Origin: Coriobacteriia bacterium
GTDB lineage: Bacteria > Actinomycetota > Coriobacteriia > WRKU01 > WQUG01
Assembly (NCBI GenBank): GCA_009784345.1
Contig: WRBW01000007.1
Span: forward strand, 1 to 35,830
Direction of reading: 5' to 3'
Length of the DNA: 35,830 nucleotides
A model generated the notes under the pieces. It was not told the origin of the DNA and ran no database searches. It saw only the letters and a list, made by a program, of their open reading frames with translations. The position numbers and the translations under genes were made by a program. Positions 18,437 to 26,525 of the stretch are shown one piece after another (the first letter of the stretch is position 1; every line of letters begins with the position of its first letter).

Positions 18437-18517
18437 GGGCAGCCTCTCTCTCGAGCCGCCGTCAGCAACACACAGCAGCTAGCGGATAGGCGGTCCACCT
18501 TGCGATCCATCCCTCTA

Positions 18518-18721
18518 CTATACCACCCGCGTCAACTCACTGCGCCCAAGGAATAAGTGGTGGGGAAACTTGCGGTCAAAAACAGTGCGACACTCCTCTA
18601 AGATGTATTCACTCAGCACAAGGGTATGTTCGTTTCCGACAGTCTGCACTGCCTGGGCGGGAAGCGAATTGGGACTATATATCGCAGAGATTAATACATT
18701 GGCATCAATCATCACTCGCAT
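18518..18721 (-). pseudogene. Truncated PIN-domain toxin (VapC-like)
   Basis: 67 residues with a convincing PIN N-terminus (MRVMIDANVLISAIYSP, then LVLSEYILEECRTVFDRKFP). Full-length relatives have about 130-140 residues and carry further acidic active-site residues in the missing half. The sequence past PHHL looks unrelated, and no continuation is visible in other frames before the ParB gene. It starts 2 nt after the antitoxin stop, so it was once a normal toxin partner. It is very probably inactive. Confidence 0.8.
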
Positions 18722-18723
18722 GA

Positions 18724-18963
18724 TTAACGATCACCATAACGTATGTCCATGACCTCTGCCAAGACTTCATCCTCGCTAAACTGTGAGCCGGCAACAGCTT
18801 CTTGTGCAGTCTGCAATGCAAGTGCTGTCGTATTATTTACGACAATCTCTCCATTTTGCTTACGCAAGAAAAGTAGCTTATCACCAGCTTTCAGGTTGAG
18901 CCGGCGGCGAATTTCAACGGGAACGGTTATCTGACCGTTAGCAGAAACAGTTGCAAGATTCAT
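18724..18963 (-). CDS. AbrB/MazE-fold antitoxin
   Basis: 79 residues. The swapped-hairpin DNA-binding fold is clear (ATVSANGQITVPVEIRRRLN, then LKAGDKLLFL). The C-terminal tail would bind the toxin. It is paired with the truncated PIN gene 2 nt downstream, so it is now effectively an orphan antitoxin and repressor. A near-consensus promoter with an inverted repeat precedes it. It is distinct in sequence from the vapB at 13769. Confidence 0.9.
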   Translation of the reverse strand: MNLATVSANGQITVPVEIRRRLNLKAGDKLLFLRKQNGEIVVNNTTALALQTAQEAVAGSQFSEDEVLAEVMDIRYGDR

Positions 18964-18981
18964 AAACGCTCCAATCCTTGA

Positions 18982-19027
18982 TATTCTTTATATCTCAAGA
19001 ATACTTTAGATTCTATAGACTTGTCAA
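18982..19027 (-). promoter_or_regulatory. Promoter and operator of the orphan antitoxin
   Basis: Minus strand: -35 TTGACA (19022-19027), 18-nt spacer and -10 TATTCT (18998-19003). The inverted repeat TATTCTT (18982-18988) and AAGAATA (18997-19003), with an 8-nt spacer, includes the -10 box. This is the expected geometry for antitoxin autorepression. Confidence 0.7.
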
Positions 19028-19046
19028 CTATTTCAAGTCTGAACAT

Positions 19047-19064
19047 CGCGGAGGAGTGGGTCCA
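19047..19064 (+). repeat. Dispersed word GCGGxxGAGTxCGTCCA, copy 4
   Basis: Reads CGCGGAGGAGTGGGTCCA. It lies upstream of the orphan antitoxin promoter, at the start of a 420-nt gene-free stretch full of palindromes. Confidence 0.55.
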
Positions 19065-19100
19065 AAAGGTAGGGGGCAACTCGCTTCTAACCACCCCAAT

Positions 19101-19195
19101 TCCTGAGCGAAGCGAGGGATCTTTGCGTGCAAGCACCAAAACAGACCCATGGTAGAAGCACGCAAGATCCCTCACTTCGCTTCGCTTGCTCGGGA
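19101..19195. repeat. MITE-like inverted repeat
   Basis: GAGGGATCTTTGCGTGC (19114-19130) pairs with GCACGCAAGATCCCTC (19158-19173) with a single bulged T. The outer parts GAGCGAAGCG and CGCTTCGCTTGCTC extend the pairing imperfectly. No coding capacity. It resembles the non-coding palindromic repeats scattered in many bacterial chromosomes. Confidence 0.65.
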
Positions 19196-19220
19196 CGTTG
19201 GGGGGGGCGCATTTGACCTT

Positions 19221-19332
19221 CGGGCGTTATGCGCCCGATACAGGTCCTGTGCCGCGAGGCACAGGTACATGGAGCGACAACAAAAAAGGGCGACCATGAA
19301 TGGACTCCGCATCGGAGTGCGGGATGACAAGC
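19221..19332 (+). repeat. Multi-hairpin repeat element, copy A
   Basis: Three stems in order. P1 is CGGGCG/CGCCCG (19221-19237). P2 is CCTGTGCC-GCGA-GGCACAGG (19246-19265) with a GNRA tetraloop. P3 is CCGCA/TGCGG (19307-19322), and the element ends in ATGACAAGC. A second copy with the same order and linkers lies on the minus strand at 33969-34074, where P2 keeps pairing despite a C-G to G-C flip. Confidence 0.7.
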
Positions 19333-19372
19333 TGGGACGTGCCATCAATCGACCGAGTGCTCAGAATGCTCC

Positions 19373-19473
19373 AGACGTTCAGAATCAAGGCGAATGAGAA
19401 AAGGAGGAATCCTAGCGTAGTGACCTACGTGGATTCCTCCTTTTCGAAACTTCAACGCCGAGTCTGGGCGTCT
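19373..19473. terminator. 101-bp imperfect palindrome, likely terminator after ferredoxin
   Basis: The core is GAAAAGGAGGAATCC (19398-19412) paired with GGATTCCTCCTTTTC (19431-19445), with a further CGTAG/CTACG stem in the loop. Outer blocks AGACG/CGTCT, CAGA/TCTG and GCG/CGC extend the dyad to 19373-19473. In the minus-strand transcript the stem ends in TTTTC 44 nt past the ferredoxin stop, so it probably ends the ribosomal-secY-ferredoxin transcript. It can work in both directions. Confidence 0.75.
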
Positions 19474-19488
19474 AGTGCTTTCTGAGTG

Positions 19489-19668
19489 TTAGTCTACCAG
19501 GCTGATGGCACCATTAGGACAACTGTCATAGCAGATGTCACACTCTGTGCAGTCATCCTTGCGAGAAAACTTTGCGACGTCTTCGAGGTCGAAGCAATCG
19601 CTGGGGCAGTCATCGACACAAATGCCGCAGGCGGTACACATCTCATCGTTAATCTTTGGGAACGCCAT
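19489..19668 (-). CDS. 2[4Fe-4S] ferredoxin
   Basis: 59 residues from ATG 19668, which has GAGGAG upstream; earlier in-frame starts are not needed. Two clusters of cysteines, CTACGICVDDCP and CTECDICYDSCP, are the standard CxxCxxCxxxCP pairs that bind two 4Fe-4S clusters. It acts as a small soluble electron carrier, typical of anaerobes, which suits the inferred lifestyle. It follows secY by 43 nt in place of the usual adk/map/infA genes and precedes a strong palindrome that probably terminates the transcript. Confidence 0.95.
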   Translation of the reverse strand: MAFPKINDEMCTACGICVDDCPSDCFDLEDVAKFSRKDDCTECDICYDSCPNGAISLVD

Positions 19669-19711
19669 GGGTACTCTCCTCTTCAAACTTCAGCAAGTGC
19701 CAAAAGCTGGC

Positions 19712-21079
19712 CTACTTGAAGAATCCTTCGTAGTTACGCATTTTCAGTTGGCTCTCGATTTGACGCATGGTCTCGAGCGATACACCAACCATAATGATAA
19801 TGGAAGTACCACCAAATTGCATGAACATTCCGTTATCGGTTACGGCAAAAAGGATGGACGTACCTACCGCAATCGTACCCAGGAACAAGGCGCCTGGCAG
19901 GGTGATGCGGTTCATGACGCGCTCGATATAGCGGGTCGTGTTTTGTCCCGGGCGGATACCAGGGATAAAGCCACCCTGCTTGCGCAAGTTGTCCGAAATA
20001 TCGATGGGGTTAAACACCAATGCCGTATAGAAATAGGCAAAGAACACAATCAGGATGAAGGTGATCAACCAGTTACCCCAACCGGCATACCAGGGCAGTG
20101 CTGACAGGGCATCAGGATCCATCATCATGGGGCCTGAAGCAAACATTGCTACGCGCTGCAACCAGTCTACCTGTGGCATCATCTGTGCCATCTGGGCAGG
20201 AATGGTCAAAATGGCTGATGCAAAAATCATAGGAATAACGTTTGCACCATTAACCTTCAGCGGAATGTAGGTACCTGAACCACCAAAGACGCGACGTCCG
20301 ACAACACGCTTTGCGTACTGAACGGGGATGCGGCGCTGACCTTCTTCGATGTAGATAACCACAAAGATAACGATGGTCATGGCAACCGCCAGGGTCGCGA
20401 TCATGGCAAGGTTAGAACCAGACAGTCCCAGCAGGCTCAAGTCCTGCAGACCCGTTCCCTCGCCACCGCGCAGGATGGTCTGGTTGCGGGCAAAGGCGTC
20501 GATAATCGTTGGGATAAACTTTGCAACGATTGATGAGAAAATCATCATCGACATACCGTTACCGATACCGCGCTGGGTGATGAGCTCTGCCATCCACATG
20601 ATGAGCGCCGTACCAACAAGCAGCGTACCAACAATGAGCACCGGCGTCAGCCAGGGTACCCCTGGTACATCTACAACGCCCGAGCGGAAGATCCACAGCA
20701 TACCAATGGCTTCAACCAGGGCAATACCCATGGTCATGTAGCGCGTAATCTGCGTAATCTTGCGCTGCCCGGCTTCTTCTTTTGACATCTTATCCAGGGT
20801 AGGAATAGCTGCCTTCAGAAGCTGCATGATAATCGATGCCGTAATGTATGGCATGATACCCAGGGCAAAGAGCGACATGCGTTCTAGGGCACCACCCGTA
20901 AACAGGTTGAGGAGTCCCAGAGCCGCATTATTAGCGGCCGTTTGAGCAACGGCGTATACGTCTACACCAGGTGCAGGGATGTGTGCACCAATACGGTATA
21001 GTACGACTATTGCAAGCGTAAAGAGGATCTTCGTACGAAGATCAGGCACTTTAAACGCATTGACAATCGCATTAAACAT
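19712..21079 (-). CDS. secY: Protein translocase subunit SecY
   Basis: 455 residues, ten hydrophobic segments. Central pore of the Sec translocon in the cytoplasmic membrane. Signature stretches include IGAHIPAPGVD near the N-terminus, the GIGNGMSMMIF region and PGIRPGQNTTRYIERVMNRITLPGA before helix 8. The start codon overlaps the rplO stop (TAATG), the usual coupled spc-operon arrangement. It closes the ribosomal cluster here. The usual downstream adk-map-infA block is absent from this window. Confidence 0.97.
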   Translation of the reverse strand: MFNAIVNAFKVPDLRTKILFTLAIVVLYRIGAHIPAPGVDVYAVAQTAANNAALGLLNLFTGGALERMSLFALGIMPYITASIIMQLLKAAIPTLDKMSKEEAGQRKITQITRYMTMGIALVEAIGMLWIFRSGVVDVPGVPWLTPVLIVGTLLVGTALIMWMAELITQRGIGNGMSMMIFSSIVAKFIPTIIDAFARNQTILRGGEGTGLQDLSLLGLSGSNLAMIATLAVAMTIVIFVVIYIEEGQRRIPVQYAKRVVGRRVFGGSGTYIPLKVNGANVIPMIFASAILTIPAQMAQMMPQVDWLQRVAMFASGPMMMDPDALSALPWYAGWGNWLITFILIVFFAYFYTALVFNPIDISDNLRKQGGFIPGIRPGQNTTRYIERVMNRITLPGALFLGTIAVGTSILFAVTDNGMFMQFGGTSIIIMVGVSLETMRQIESQLKMRNYEGFFK

Positions 21080-21522
21080 TATTCGACCGTCCCTCCGGCG
21101 TTTTCAATCTTTTCTTTAGCACCAGCGGTGACCTTCTCGACCTTGATGGTGAGCTTCTTGGTCAGTTCGCCGTCACCCAAAATCTTGACAGGAAGTTTTG
21201 TGGCGCTCTTGATAGCACCCTTTTCTGCCAATACTTCAGGGGTAATGACATCGCCATCTGCAAACAGTTCTTCCAAACGACCGACGTTAACCACGGCGTA
21301 TTCGACGCGATTGTGCGATACGAATCCACCCAGTTTAGGCAGGCGTTGGTACAGAGGCAATTGTCCACCTTCAAAGCCGGGACCCTTTGTGCCACCAGCA
21401 CGTGAGCCTTGACCGTCTTGACCGCGACCACTGCGTCCACCATGGCCTGACCCATGACCGCGACCGACGCGCTTGCGTCCCTTGGTCGAGCCAGGAGCTG
21501 GCATCAAATCATGTAGTTGCAT
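21079..21522 (-). CDS. rplO: 50S ribosomal protein L15
   Basis: 147 residues from ATG 21522 (MQLHDLMPAPGS), chosen over an upstream in-frame codon because GAGGAG lies just before it. The basic Gly-rich N-terminus (GSTKGRKRVGRGHGSGHGG) that threads into 23S rRNA is present, as is GFEGGQLPLYQRLPKLGGF. It begins 1 nt after rpmD and overlaps secY. Confidence 0.97.
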   Translation of the reverse strand: MQLHDLMPAPGSTKGRKRVGRGHGSGHGGRSGRGQDGQGSRAGGTKGPGFEGGQLPLYQRLPKLGGFVSHNRVEYAVVNVGRLEELFADGDVITPEVLAEKGAIKSATKLPVKILGDGELTKKLTIKVEKVTAGAKEKIENAGGTVE

Positions 21523-21523
21523 C

Positions 21524-21715
21524 TTAGATCTCCTCAACTTCGATAAGGTGCTTGACCTTAAAAATCATTCCGCGAATTACAGGAGTGTCTTCCTGCTCGA
21601 CAACATCGTTAATGCGCTTCAGGCCCAAGGCACGAATGGTCGCACCCTGATCTTTCTTGCGCCCAATGGTCGAGCGTACCTGCTTAATGCGCAGCTTTTT
21701 AGCTTTTGCTGACAT
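21524..21715 (-). CDS. rpmD: 50S ribosomal protein L30
   Basis: 63 residues, the short bacterial form. [25 protein letters not shown] is the conserved core, shown here only by its motif IGRKKDQ...LGL. Its place between rpsE and rplO fits the spc operon exactly. The stop lies 1 nt before the rplO start. Confidence 0.96.
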   Translation of the reverse strand: MSAKAKKLRIKQVRSTIGRKKDQGATIRALGLKRINDVVEQEDTPVIRGMIFKVKHLIEVEEI

Positions 21716-21732
21716 GTAAGTATCCTCTCGAC

Positions 21733-22326
21733 TTAAGCTTCTGTTGTTTCAGCAGCTGCTTCAGTTGCCTCTACTGCGTCAGCAGCTACAACTTCTTCAG
21801 TGCTCTCGGTCTTCTTTTTCTTGCCGCCACCATAGAGCTTTGCTACGGTCGTTGAACGACGGGCAGCCACCTCTTCTGCTGACTGCAGTTCCTGCAGACC
21901 CTGGGCGGTTGCACGTACGATGTTAATCGCATTGCTTGAACCCAGTGACTTGCTTAGAACATCAGTGATGCCAGCAAGTTCTAGTACGGCACGAACGGGA
22001 CCTCCGGCGATGATACCGGTACCAGGAGCCGCAGGCTTCAGGAGCACGCGACCGGCACCGAACTCACCCATGATTTCATGAGGGATGGTTCCGTTAACAA
22101 CAGGCAGCGAGAACATGTTTTTCTTTGCGTCCTCGATACCCTTTTTGATGGCATTAGGAACTTCGGATGATTTACCCATGCCGACTCCTACGCGTCCTTC
22201 GCCGTCACCGACCACTACCAGTGCGCTCAAGCTAAAACGACGACCACCCTTAACAACCTTTGAAACGCGGTTGATATAGACAACCTTTTCTTGCAGCTCC
22301 GAAACGGGGGCTTGATATCTAGCCAT
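21733..22326 (-). CDS. rpsE: 30S ribosomal protein S5 with acidic Ala-rich tail
   Basis: 197 residues, about 30 more than the E. coli protein. The core has the S5 double-stranded RNA-binding domain ([19 protein letters not shown]) and the C-terminal fold ([19 protein letters not shown]). The extra length is a tail of Lys followed by Glu/Ala/Thr ([14 protein letters not shown] onward) with low complexity, probably disordered. S5 helps decoding fidelity and lines the mRNA entry. Tails like this occur in some actinobacterial S5 proteins. Confidence 0.96.
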   Translation of the reverse strand: MARYQAPVSELQEKVVYINRVSKVVKGGRRFSLSALVVVGDGEGRVGVGMGKSSEVPNAIKKGIEDAKKNMFSLPVVNGTIPHEIMGEFGAGRVLLKPAAPGTGIIAGGPVRAVLELAGITDVLSKSLGSSNAINIVRATAQGLQELQSAEEVAARRSTTVAKLYGGGKKKKTESTEEVVAADAVEATEAAAETTEA

Positions 22327-22341
22327 GTGTCTAATCCCTTC

Positions 22342-22716
22342 CTAAAACTTCAGTCCGGCTTCGCGGGCACCATCTGCAAGCGCCTTCACACGACCGTGGT
22401 AGATTCGTCCGCCCCTGTCAAAGACGATTTCAGTAACGCCTGCCTTTTTGGCACGCTCTCCCAAAATCTCTCCTGCGATTTTTGCGGCTTCCTTGTTTGA
22501 TGCACAGCCTTTAATCTTTTTGGCAACATCAGTTTCGTTCGTTGCAACGCTTGCAACGGTAACGGCGCTGACGTCGTCGATCAGTTGTGCATAGATGTGC
22601 GCATTCGTGCGGTCTACGCGCAGGCGTGGGCGAGCAGCGGTACCAGAAATCTTACCGCGGACGCGACGCTGGCGCCTGGCAAGTGAAGCGCTTTTTGCTT
22701 GTGTCTTCTTAGTCAT
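22342..22716 (-). CDS. rplR: 50S ribosomal protein L18
   Basis: 124 residues. Binds 5S rRNA. The basic N-terminus ([24 protein letters not shown]) and the C-terminal [24 protein letters not shown] are characteristic; the motifs are given in part. Follows rplF by 12 nt and precedes rpsE by 15 nt, as in all spc operons. Confidence 0.97.
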   Translation of the reverse strand: MTKKTQAKSASLARRQRRVRGKISGTAARPRLRVDRTNAHIYAQLIDDVSAVTVASVATNETDVAKKIKGCASNKEAAKIAGEILGERAKKAGVTEIVFDRGGRIYHGRVKALADGAREAGLKF

Positions 22717-22728
22717 CTACTTATCTCC

Positions 22729-23277
22729 TTAGCCTGCAGCCTTGCCGACCTTGCGACGTACATGTTCACCTTCGTAGCGAATACCCTTGCCCTTATAAGG
22801 CTCAGGCTTGCGCCACTTACGGATATCAGCAGCGACTTGTCCTACGCGCTGCTTGTCAATGCCTTTAACAATAATCTTGTTGTTGGCAGGAACTTCAAAA
22901 CTAACCCCTGGCTCTGGCTTGACAATAACCGGATGGCTAAAGCCCAGTGCCAGCTCGATGTCTGAACCCTTAGGCGTTGCACGGTAACCAACACCGTGAA
23001 TCTCGAGCGTAATGCTGTAACCTTCGCTGACACCGATGATCATGTTGCTGATCAGGGTGCGGCTCAGGCCGTGGAAGCTACGTGCTTCACGACTGTCGTC
23101 CAAAGCGGTGACCACAACCTCAAGAGCGTCGCCCTCACCGCGGGTCTCGATACCAACCTGTGGCTGGAAGGTATGGGAAAGCTCCCCCAATTTACCCTTC
23201 ACCACAACGGTCTGACCGTCAATTTTTACCTCAACGCCGGCGGGAACCGGGATGGGCATTTTACCAATACGTGACAT
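22729..23277 (-). CDS. rplF: 50S ribosomal protein L6
   Basis: 182 residues, usual length. [17 protein letters not shown] at the start and the C-terminal [15 protein letters not shown] are diagnostic; two similar alpha/beta domains. Lies near the sarcin-ricin loop and the factor-binding site in the 50S subunit. Located between rpsH and rplR. Confidence 0.98.
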   Translation of the reverse strand: MSRIGKMPIPVPAGVEVKIDGQTVVVKGKLGELSHTFQPQVGIETRGEGDALEVVVTALDDSREARSFHGLSRTLISNMIIGVSEGYSITLEIHGVGYRATPKGSDIELALGFSHPVIVKPEPGVSFEVPANNKIIVKGIDKQRVGQVAADIRKWRKPEPYKGKGIRYEGEHVRRKVGKAAG

Positions 23278-23300
23278 TGCCTTATTCCTTTCCCGTCCGA

Positions 23301-23696
23301 CTACCAGACGTAGGCGAGCACTTCGCCGCCCACACCGAGGGCACGTGCCTGAGCGTCAGTCATGACACCGCTTGATGTTGAAACTATAGCGATACCCAGA
23401 CCACCCAGAACCCTTGGTAGATCTTCTTTCTTTGCATAAACACGCAGACCAGGCTTGCTGATTCTGCGAATGCCCGTGATAACGCGGGTCTTGTCGTTGG
23501 TGTACTTTAGCTCGACTACCAGGGTGTCAACGGGGCTGCCTTCAACCACGCTGTAACCGCGAATGTAACCGGCGTCTTTCAGCACGCGAGCAATGTCGAC
23601 GAGCTTCTTGCTGTAAGGGATCTCCGCGACAGCTTTATGTCCCATATTCGCATTGCGAATACGAGTCAGCATGTCAGCGATAGTATCGGTCATCAT
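23301..23696 (-). CDS. rpsH: 30S ribosomal protein S8
   Basis: 131 residues. N-terminal [19 protein letters not shown] and C-terminal [20 protein letters not shown] are textbook S8. Binds helix 21 of 16S rRNA and in many bacteria represses the spc operon. A second in-frame ATG (23693) is an equally possible start. It is separated from rpsN by an unusually long 152-nt spacer. Confidence 0.97.
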   Translation of the reverse strand: MMTDTIADMLTRIRNANMGHKAVAEIPYSKKLVDIARVLKDAGYIRGYSVVEGSPVDTLVVELKYTNDKTRVITGIRRISKPGLRVYAKKEDLPRVLGGLGIAIVSTSSGVMTDAQARALGVGGEVLAYVW

Positions 23697-23848
23697 AATG
23701 CCTTACGTCCTTTCGTTTTTTTGAGTATAGTCCGTGATGGCTTGGTCTAAACGAGGTTCACGCTGGCCCATAACCAGGGTGCTACTCGCAACTGCCTCTC
23801 CGGCTTGCTTGGCTGCTTGAGGTGCTGTGCCGCGGGCGGCAACAAGAC
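23697..23848. other. Unexplained spacer between rpsN and rpsH
   Basis: 152 nt, where this operon normally has under 30 nt. The minus strand keeps an open frame of about 50 codons, in a different frame from rpsN, that ends at 23703 and contains the stretch VMGQREPRLDQAITDY. The only ATG in it (23771) lacks a ribosome site. It may be inserted DNA, a remnant or chance. Confidence 0.4.
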
Positions 23849-24034
23849 CTACCAGCTGGCCTTCTTTACACCGGGGAGCTCGCCTTTGTTAGCCAGCTCG
23901 CGCACACAAATGCGGCACAGTCCAAACTTGCGGTAGTACGCACGTGGACGACCACAGCGTGAGCAGCGATTGTGCTCGCGGGTCGAGAACTTAGGAGCCC
24001 TCTTCGCCTTGGCGATCATCGATTTCTTTGCCAC
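23849..24034 (-). CDS. rpsN: 30S ribosomal protein S14, zinc-binding type Z
   Basis: 61 residues, the short zinc form. Two CxxC pairs, [20 protein letters not shown] (20 residues), coordinate Zn. This type is sensitive to zinc starvation, and many actinobacteria carry a second zinc-free copy elsewhere. Flanked on both sides by longer-than-normal spacers (110 and 152 nt), unlike every other gene in this cluster. Confidence 0.97.
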   Translation of the reverse strand: MAKKSMIAKAKRAPKFSTREHNRCSRCGRPRAYYRKFGLCRICVRELANKGELPGVKKASW

Positions 24035-24084
24035 TTGCTTATCCTTTCATCGTGCGACCGGGAGTCTGCGCTTGCCCGCTTTTA

Positions 24085-24103
24085 AAGCGGCGGAGTGCGT
24101 CCA
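24085..24103 (+). repeat. Dispersed word GCGGxxGAGTxCGTCCA, copy 5
   Basis: Reads AAGCGGCGGAGTGCGTCCA. It lies in the 110-nt rplE-rpsN spacer inside the ribosomal operon. With the following CACCAG it closely matches the copy at 14429 (TACCAG). Confidence 0.6.
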
Positions 24104-24144
24104 CACCAGTCGACTTTTTACGGTTTGGCCCGTCTATGGCCTGG

Positions 24145-24729
24145 TTATTTCTTTTCCTTGGGTGCCTTGAAGGGGAACCCGAATCCTGAAAGCAGTGCCT
24201 TTGCGCCCTCATCATTTGCTGATGTGGTTACAAAGGTGATATCCATACCGCGCATGCGATCGACCTTGTCGTAGTCGACTTCAGGGAAGATCAGCTGTTC
24301 GGTGACACCCATGGAATAGTTGCCGCGACCATCAAAGCTGGTTGCTGGCAGACCACGGAAGTCGCGAATACGAGGAATCGCGGTTGCAAGCAGGCGATCA
24401 AAGAACTCCCACATGCGGTCTCCGCGCAAGGTTACCTTGCATCCGATGGGCATGCCCTCGCGCAGCTTAAAGCCTGCAATAGACTTCTTTGCACGATTAA
24501 TGCGAGGCTGCTGACCGGTGATGATGCGCAGGTCTTCAACCGCAGCATCAAGCTGCTTGCTGTCGCCTACGGCGTCACCGACACCCATGTTTACAACGAT
24601 CTTCTCAAGACGCGGAATCTGCATGACGTTTTCCAGACCCAGCTCTTTAAGCAGGGCAGGAGCAACCTCATCTTGATACTTCACCTTAAGGCGAGGCATT
24701 TCAGTCTTTGCTGCTGTCTTTGCTGACAT
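24145..24729 (-). CDS. rplE: 50S ribosomal protein L5
   Basis: 194 residues from ATG 24729, whose first base overlaps the rplX stop (TAATG). A longer reading to 24759 would run into rplX and is not favoured. Conserved segments are [40 protein letters not shown] and the terminal [18 protein letters not shown]. Binds 5S rRNA and contacts the P-site tRNA. The N-terminus has a short extra stretch ([11 protein letters not shown]). Confidence 0.97.
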   Translation of the reverse strand: MSAKTAAKTEMPRLKVKYQDEVAPALLKELGLENVMQIPRLEKIVVNMGVGDAVGDSKQLDAAVEDLRIITGQQPRINRAKKSIAGFKLREGMPIGCKVTLRGDRMWEFFDRLLATAIPRIRDFRGLPATSFDGRGNYSMGVTEQLIFPEVDYDKVDRMRGMDITFVTTSANDEGAKALLSGFGFPFKAPKEKK

Positions 24730-25049
24730 TAGTCGATGTCCTTTCCGCATTTCTTGCATACACGTACACGCTTGCCGTCGTCATCTCTGCGTGTGCTCAC
24801 GCGGGTTGGCTTGCCACATTTGGGGCAGACCAGCATGACGTTGCTGACGTGAATGGGTTGTTCGATCTCTACGAAACCGCCTGCCTGGTTACGCTGGGTT
24901 GGGCGGACTGCCTTTTTGGTGACAGCCACACGCTCGACAACAACGCGCTCAGACGTAGGGTTGGTGCGCAGTACGCGACCTTCACGACCCTTATCTTTAC
25001 CGGTGATGACAACTACCTTGTCATCCTTACGAATCTTTAGCTTTGCCAT
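24729..25049 (-). CDS. rplX: 50S ribosomal protein L24
   Basis: 106 residues. KOW domain at the N-terminus ([20 protein letters not shown]), then the [13 protein letters not shown] block. Two CxxCG-type pairs, CPKCGKP and CKKCGK, suggest a zinc-binding C-terminus, a variant seen in many Gram-positives. An early assembly protein of the 50S subunit. Its stop overlaps the rplE start. Confidence 0.97.
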   Translation of the reverse strand: MAKLKIRKDDKVVVITGKDKGREGRVLRTNPTSERVVVERVAVTKKAVRPTQRNQAGGFVEIEQPIHVSNVMLVCPKCGKPTRVSTRRDDDGKRVRVCKKCGKDID

Positions 25050-25064
25050 ATTCTATACACTCCC

Positions 25065-25433
25065 CTACAGTACTTCCGGAGCGAGCGAGACAATCTTCAT
25101 GTAGCGCTTGTCGCGAAGCTCACGGGCCACAGGGCCAAAGATACGCGTGCCACGAGGATTACCGTTCTCGTCAATAATGACGGCTGCATTTTCATCAAAG
25201 GCGATGTATGAGCCATCGGGACGACGTACTTCTTTCTTGCAGCGGACAACCACTGCGCGAACTACTTCACCCTTTTTTACGTTGCCTGCGGGCAGTGCTT
25301 CTTTTACCGAAGCGACAATAATGTCACCAACGCGCGCATAACGGCGCTTTGATCCACCCAACACTTTGATACAAGCGATTTTACGAGCACCGCTGTTATC
25401 GGCAACCTTTAATCTAGTTTCTGCCTGAATCAT
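25065..25433 (-). CDS. rplN: 50S ribosomal protein L14
   Basis: 122 residues, the fixed bacterial length. [19 protein letters not shown] and the C-terminal [20 protein letters not shown] are unmistakable. Sits at the subunit interface, near the binding site of EF-G and RsfS. Preceded by a 49-nt spacer after rpsQ. Confidence 0.98.
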   Translation of the reverse strand: MIQAETRLKVADNSGARKIACIKVLGGSKRRYARVGDIIVASVKEALPAGNVKKGEVVRAVVVRCKKEVRRPDGSYIAFDENAAVIIDENGNPRGTRIFGPVARELRDKRYMKIVSLAPEVL

Positions 25434-25482
25434 GTTTTCTTAGCGTCCTTTCAGTAGCTTAAACAGTAGCGACAAAGCGCGA

Positions 25483-25752
25483 CTATTTAGCTTTCTCCAC
25501 TACTTCAACGAGGCGCCAGCGCTTCAGTTTCGACAGCGGACGAGTCTCCATGATGCGGACGGTATCGCCTACACCAGCAAGGTTTTCCTCGTCATGTGCG
25601 TGAAGCTTTTTGCTCGTTAGAATCATCTTGTTGTACATGGCGTGCTTCTTGCGGTCTTCGATCATGACCACGCAGGTCTTGTCACCGGAAGCAGACACAA
25701 CAACGCCTTGACGTTCTTTTCTTGCGTTTCTGTCAGTTGTTACTGTTGGCAT
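25483..25752 (-). CDS. rpsQ: 30S ribosomal protein S17
   Basis: 89 residues. OB-fold primary binder of 16S r[23 protein letters not shown] and the C-terminal [20 protein letters not shown] are diagnostic. In order between rpmC and rplN. Confidence 0.97.
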   Translation of the reverse strand: MPTVTTDRNARKERQGVVVSASGDKTCVVMIEDRKKHAMYNKMILTSKKLHAHDEENLAGVGDTVRIMETRPLSKLKRWRLVEVVEKAK

Positions 25753-25766
25753 TTATATCCTCTTCC

Positions 25767-25997
25767 TTACTTGCCGACCGCTGCAGCGGCTTCAGCTTCA
25801 CGTACAGCTGCGAGCTCGCGAGCACGCGTCTCAGTTTGGATACGAGCGATGTCTTTTTTCACAGCACCAATCTTTGATGGATCATCAAGTTGGCCTGTTG
25901 CCAGACGAAAGCGCAGGTTAAACAGCTCTGCACGGCTGTTTGCAAGCGCATCGGCTAGCTTTTCATCACTCAGTTTTACGACATCTGTGTTTTTCAT
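25767..25997 (-). CDS. rpmC: 50S ribosomal protein L29
   Basis: 76 residues, slightly longer than usual. Two-helix hairpin with the LFNLRFRLATGQLDDPSKIG motif and KKDIARIQTETRARE. The C-terminal ~12 residues are Ala/Glu-rich. Lies at the peptide exit tunnel and forms part of the trigger factor and SRP docking site. Confidence 0.96.
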   Translation of the reverse strand: MKNTDVVKLSDEKLADALANSRAELFNLRFRLATGQLDDPSKIGAVKKDIARIQTETRARELAAVREAEAAAAVGK

Positions 25998-25999
25998 TA

Positions 26000-26521
26000 T
26001 TATGCCCCTCCCTCTTCGGTCGAAGCGGTTTCAGCAGCAGCGTCAGCACCCTCGGCACCAGCTTCTTCGACTTCAGCAGCAGGTGCTGCCTTCATCAAAC
26101 CGTGGATAGGTCCGCCTTCGCGTACTACAAATTTCACTTTAATTGGCAGCTTGTGACCAGCAAGACGCAGCGCCTCGCGGGCTACTTCTTCTGATACACC
26201 GGCGCATTCAAACATTACGCGACCAGGCTTAACCACCGCTACCCATTCCTCTGGGTTACCCTTACCAGAACCCATGCGGGTTTCAGCAGGCTTTTTAGTG
26301 ATGGGCTTGTCGGGGAAAATGTTAATCCAGACCTTACCACCACGCTTCATGTAACGAGTCATCGCAACACGAGCAGCTTCGATCTGACGATTGGTGATCC
26401 AGCTGGCTTCAAGGGCCTGCAGACCGTAATCGCCAAAGTGCACTGTTGTGCCACCCTTTGCGTTACCACGCATTTTGCCGCGCATTACCTTACGGCGGCG
26501 TACTCTCTTTGGACTGAGCAT
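26000..26521 (-). CDS. rplP: 50S ribosomal protein L16 with acidic Ala-rich tail
   Basis: 173 residues against the usual 137-145. The core is standard ([19 protein letters not shown] at the start, [20 protein letters not shown] in the middle). The last ~30 residues are Glu/Ala-rich and low in complexity, absent from model L16 proteins. L16 helps place A-site tRNA at the peptidyl transferase centre. The tail is parallel to the one on S5 in this genome. Confidence 0.97.
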   Translation of the reverse strand: MLSPKRVRRRKVMRGKMRGNAKGGTTVHFGDYGLQALEASWITNRQIEAARVAMTRYMKRGGKVWINIFPDKPITKKPAETRMGSGKGNPEEWVAVVKPGRVMFECAGVSEEVAREALRLAGHKLPIKVKFVVREGGPIHGLMKAAPAAEVEEAGAEGADAAAETASTEEGGA

Positions 26522-26525
26522 CTAC

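Noticed and set aside
23703-23848. Extra gene between rpsN and rpsH
   Set aside because: The open frame has no start with a ribosome site and no recognisable family. It is kept only as an observation.
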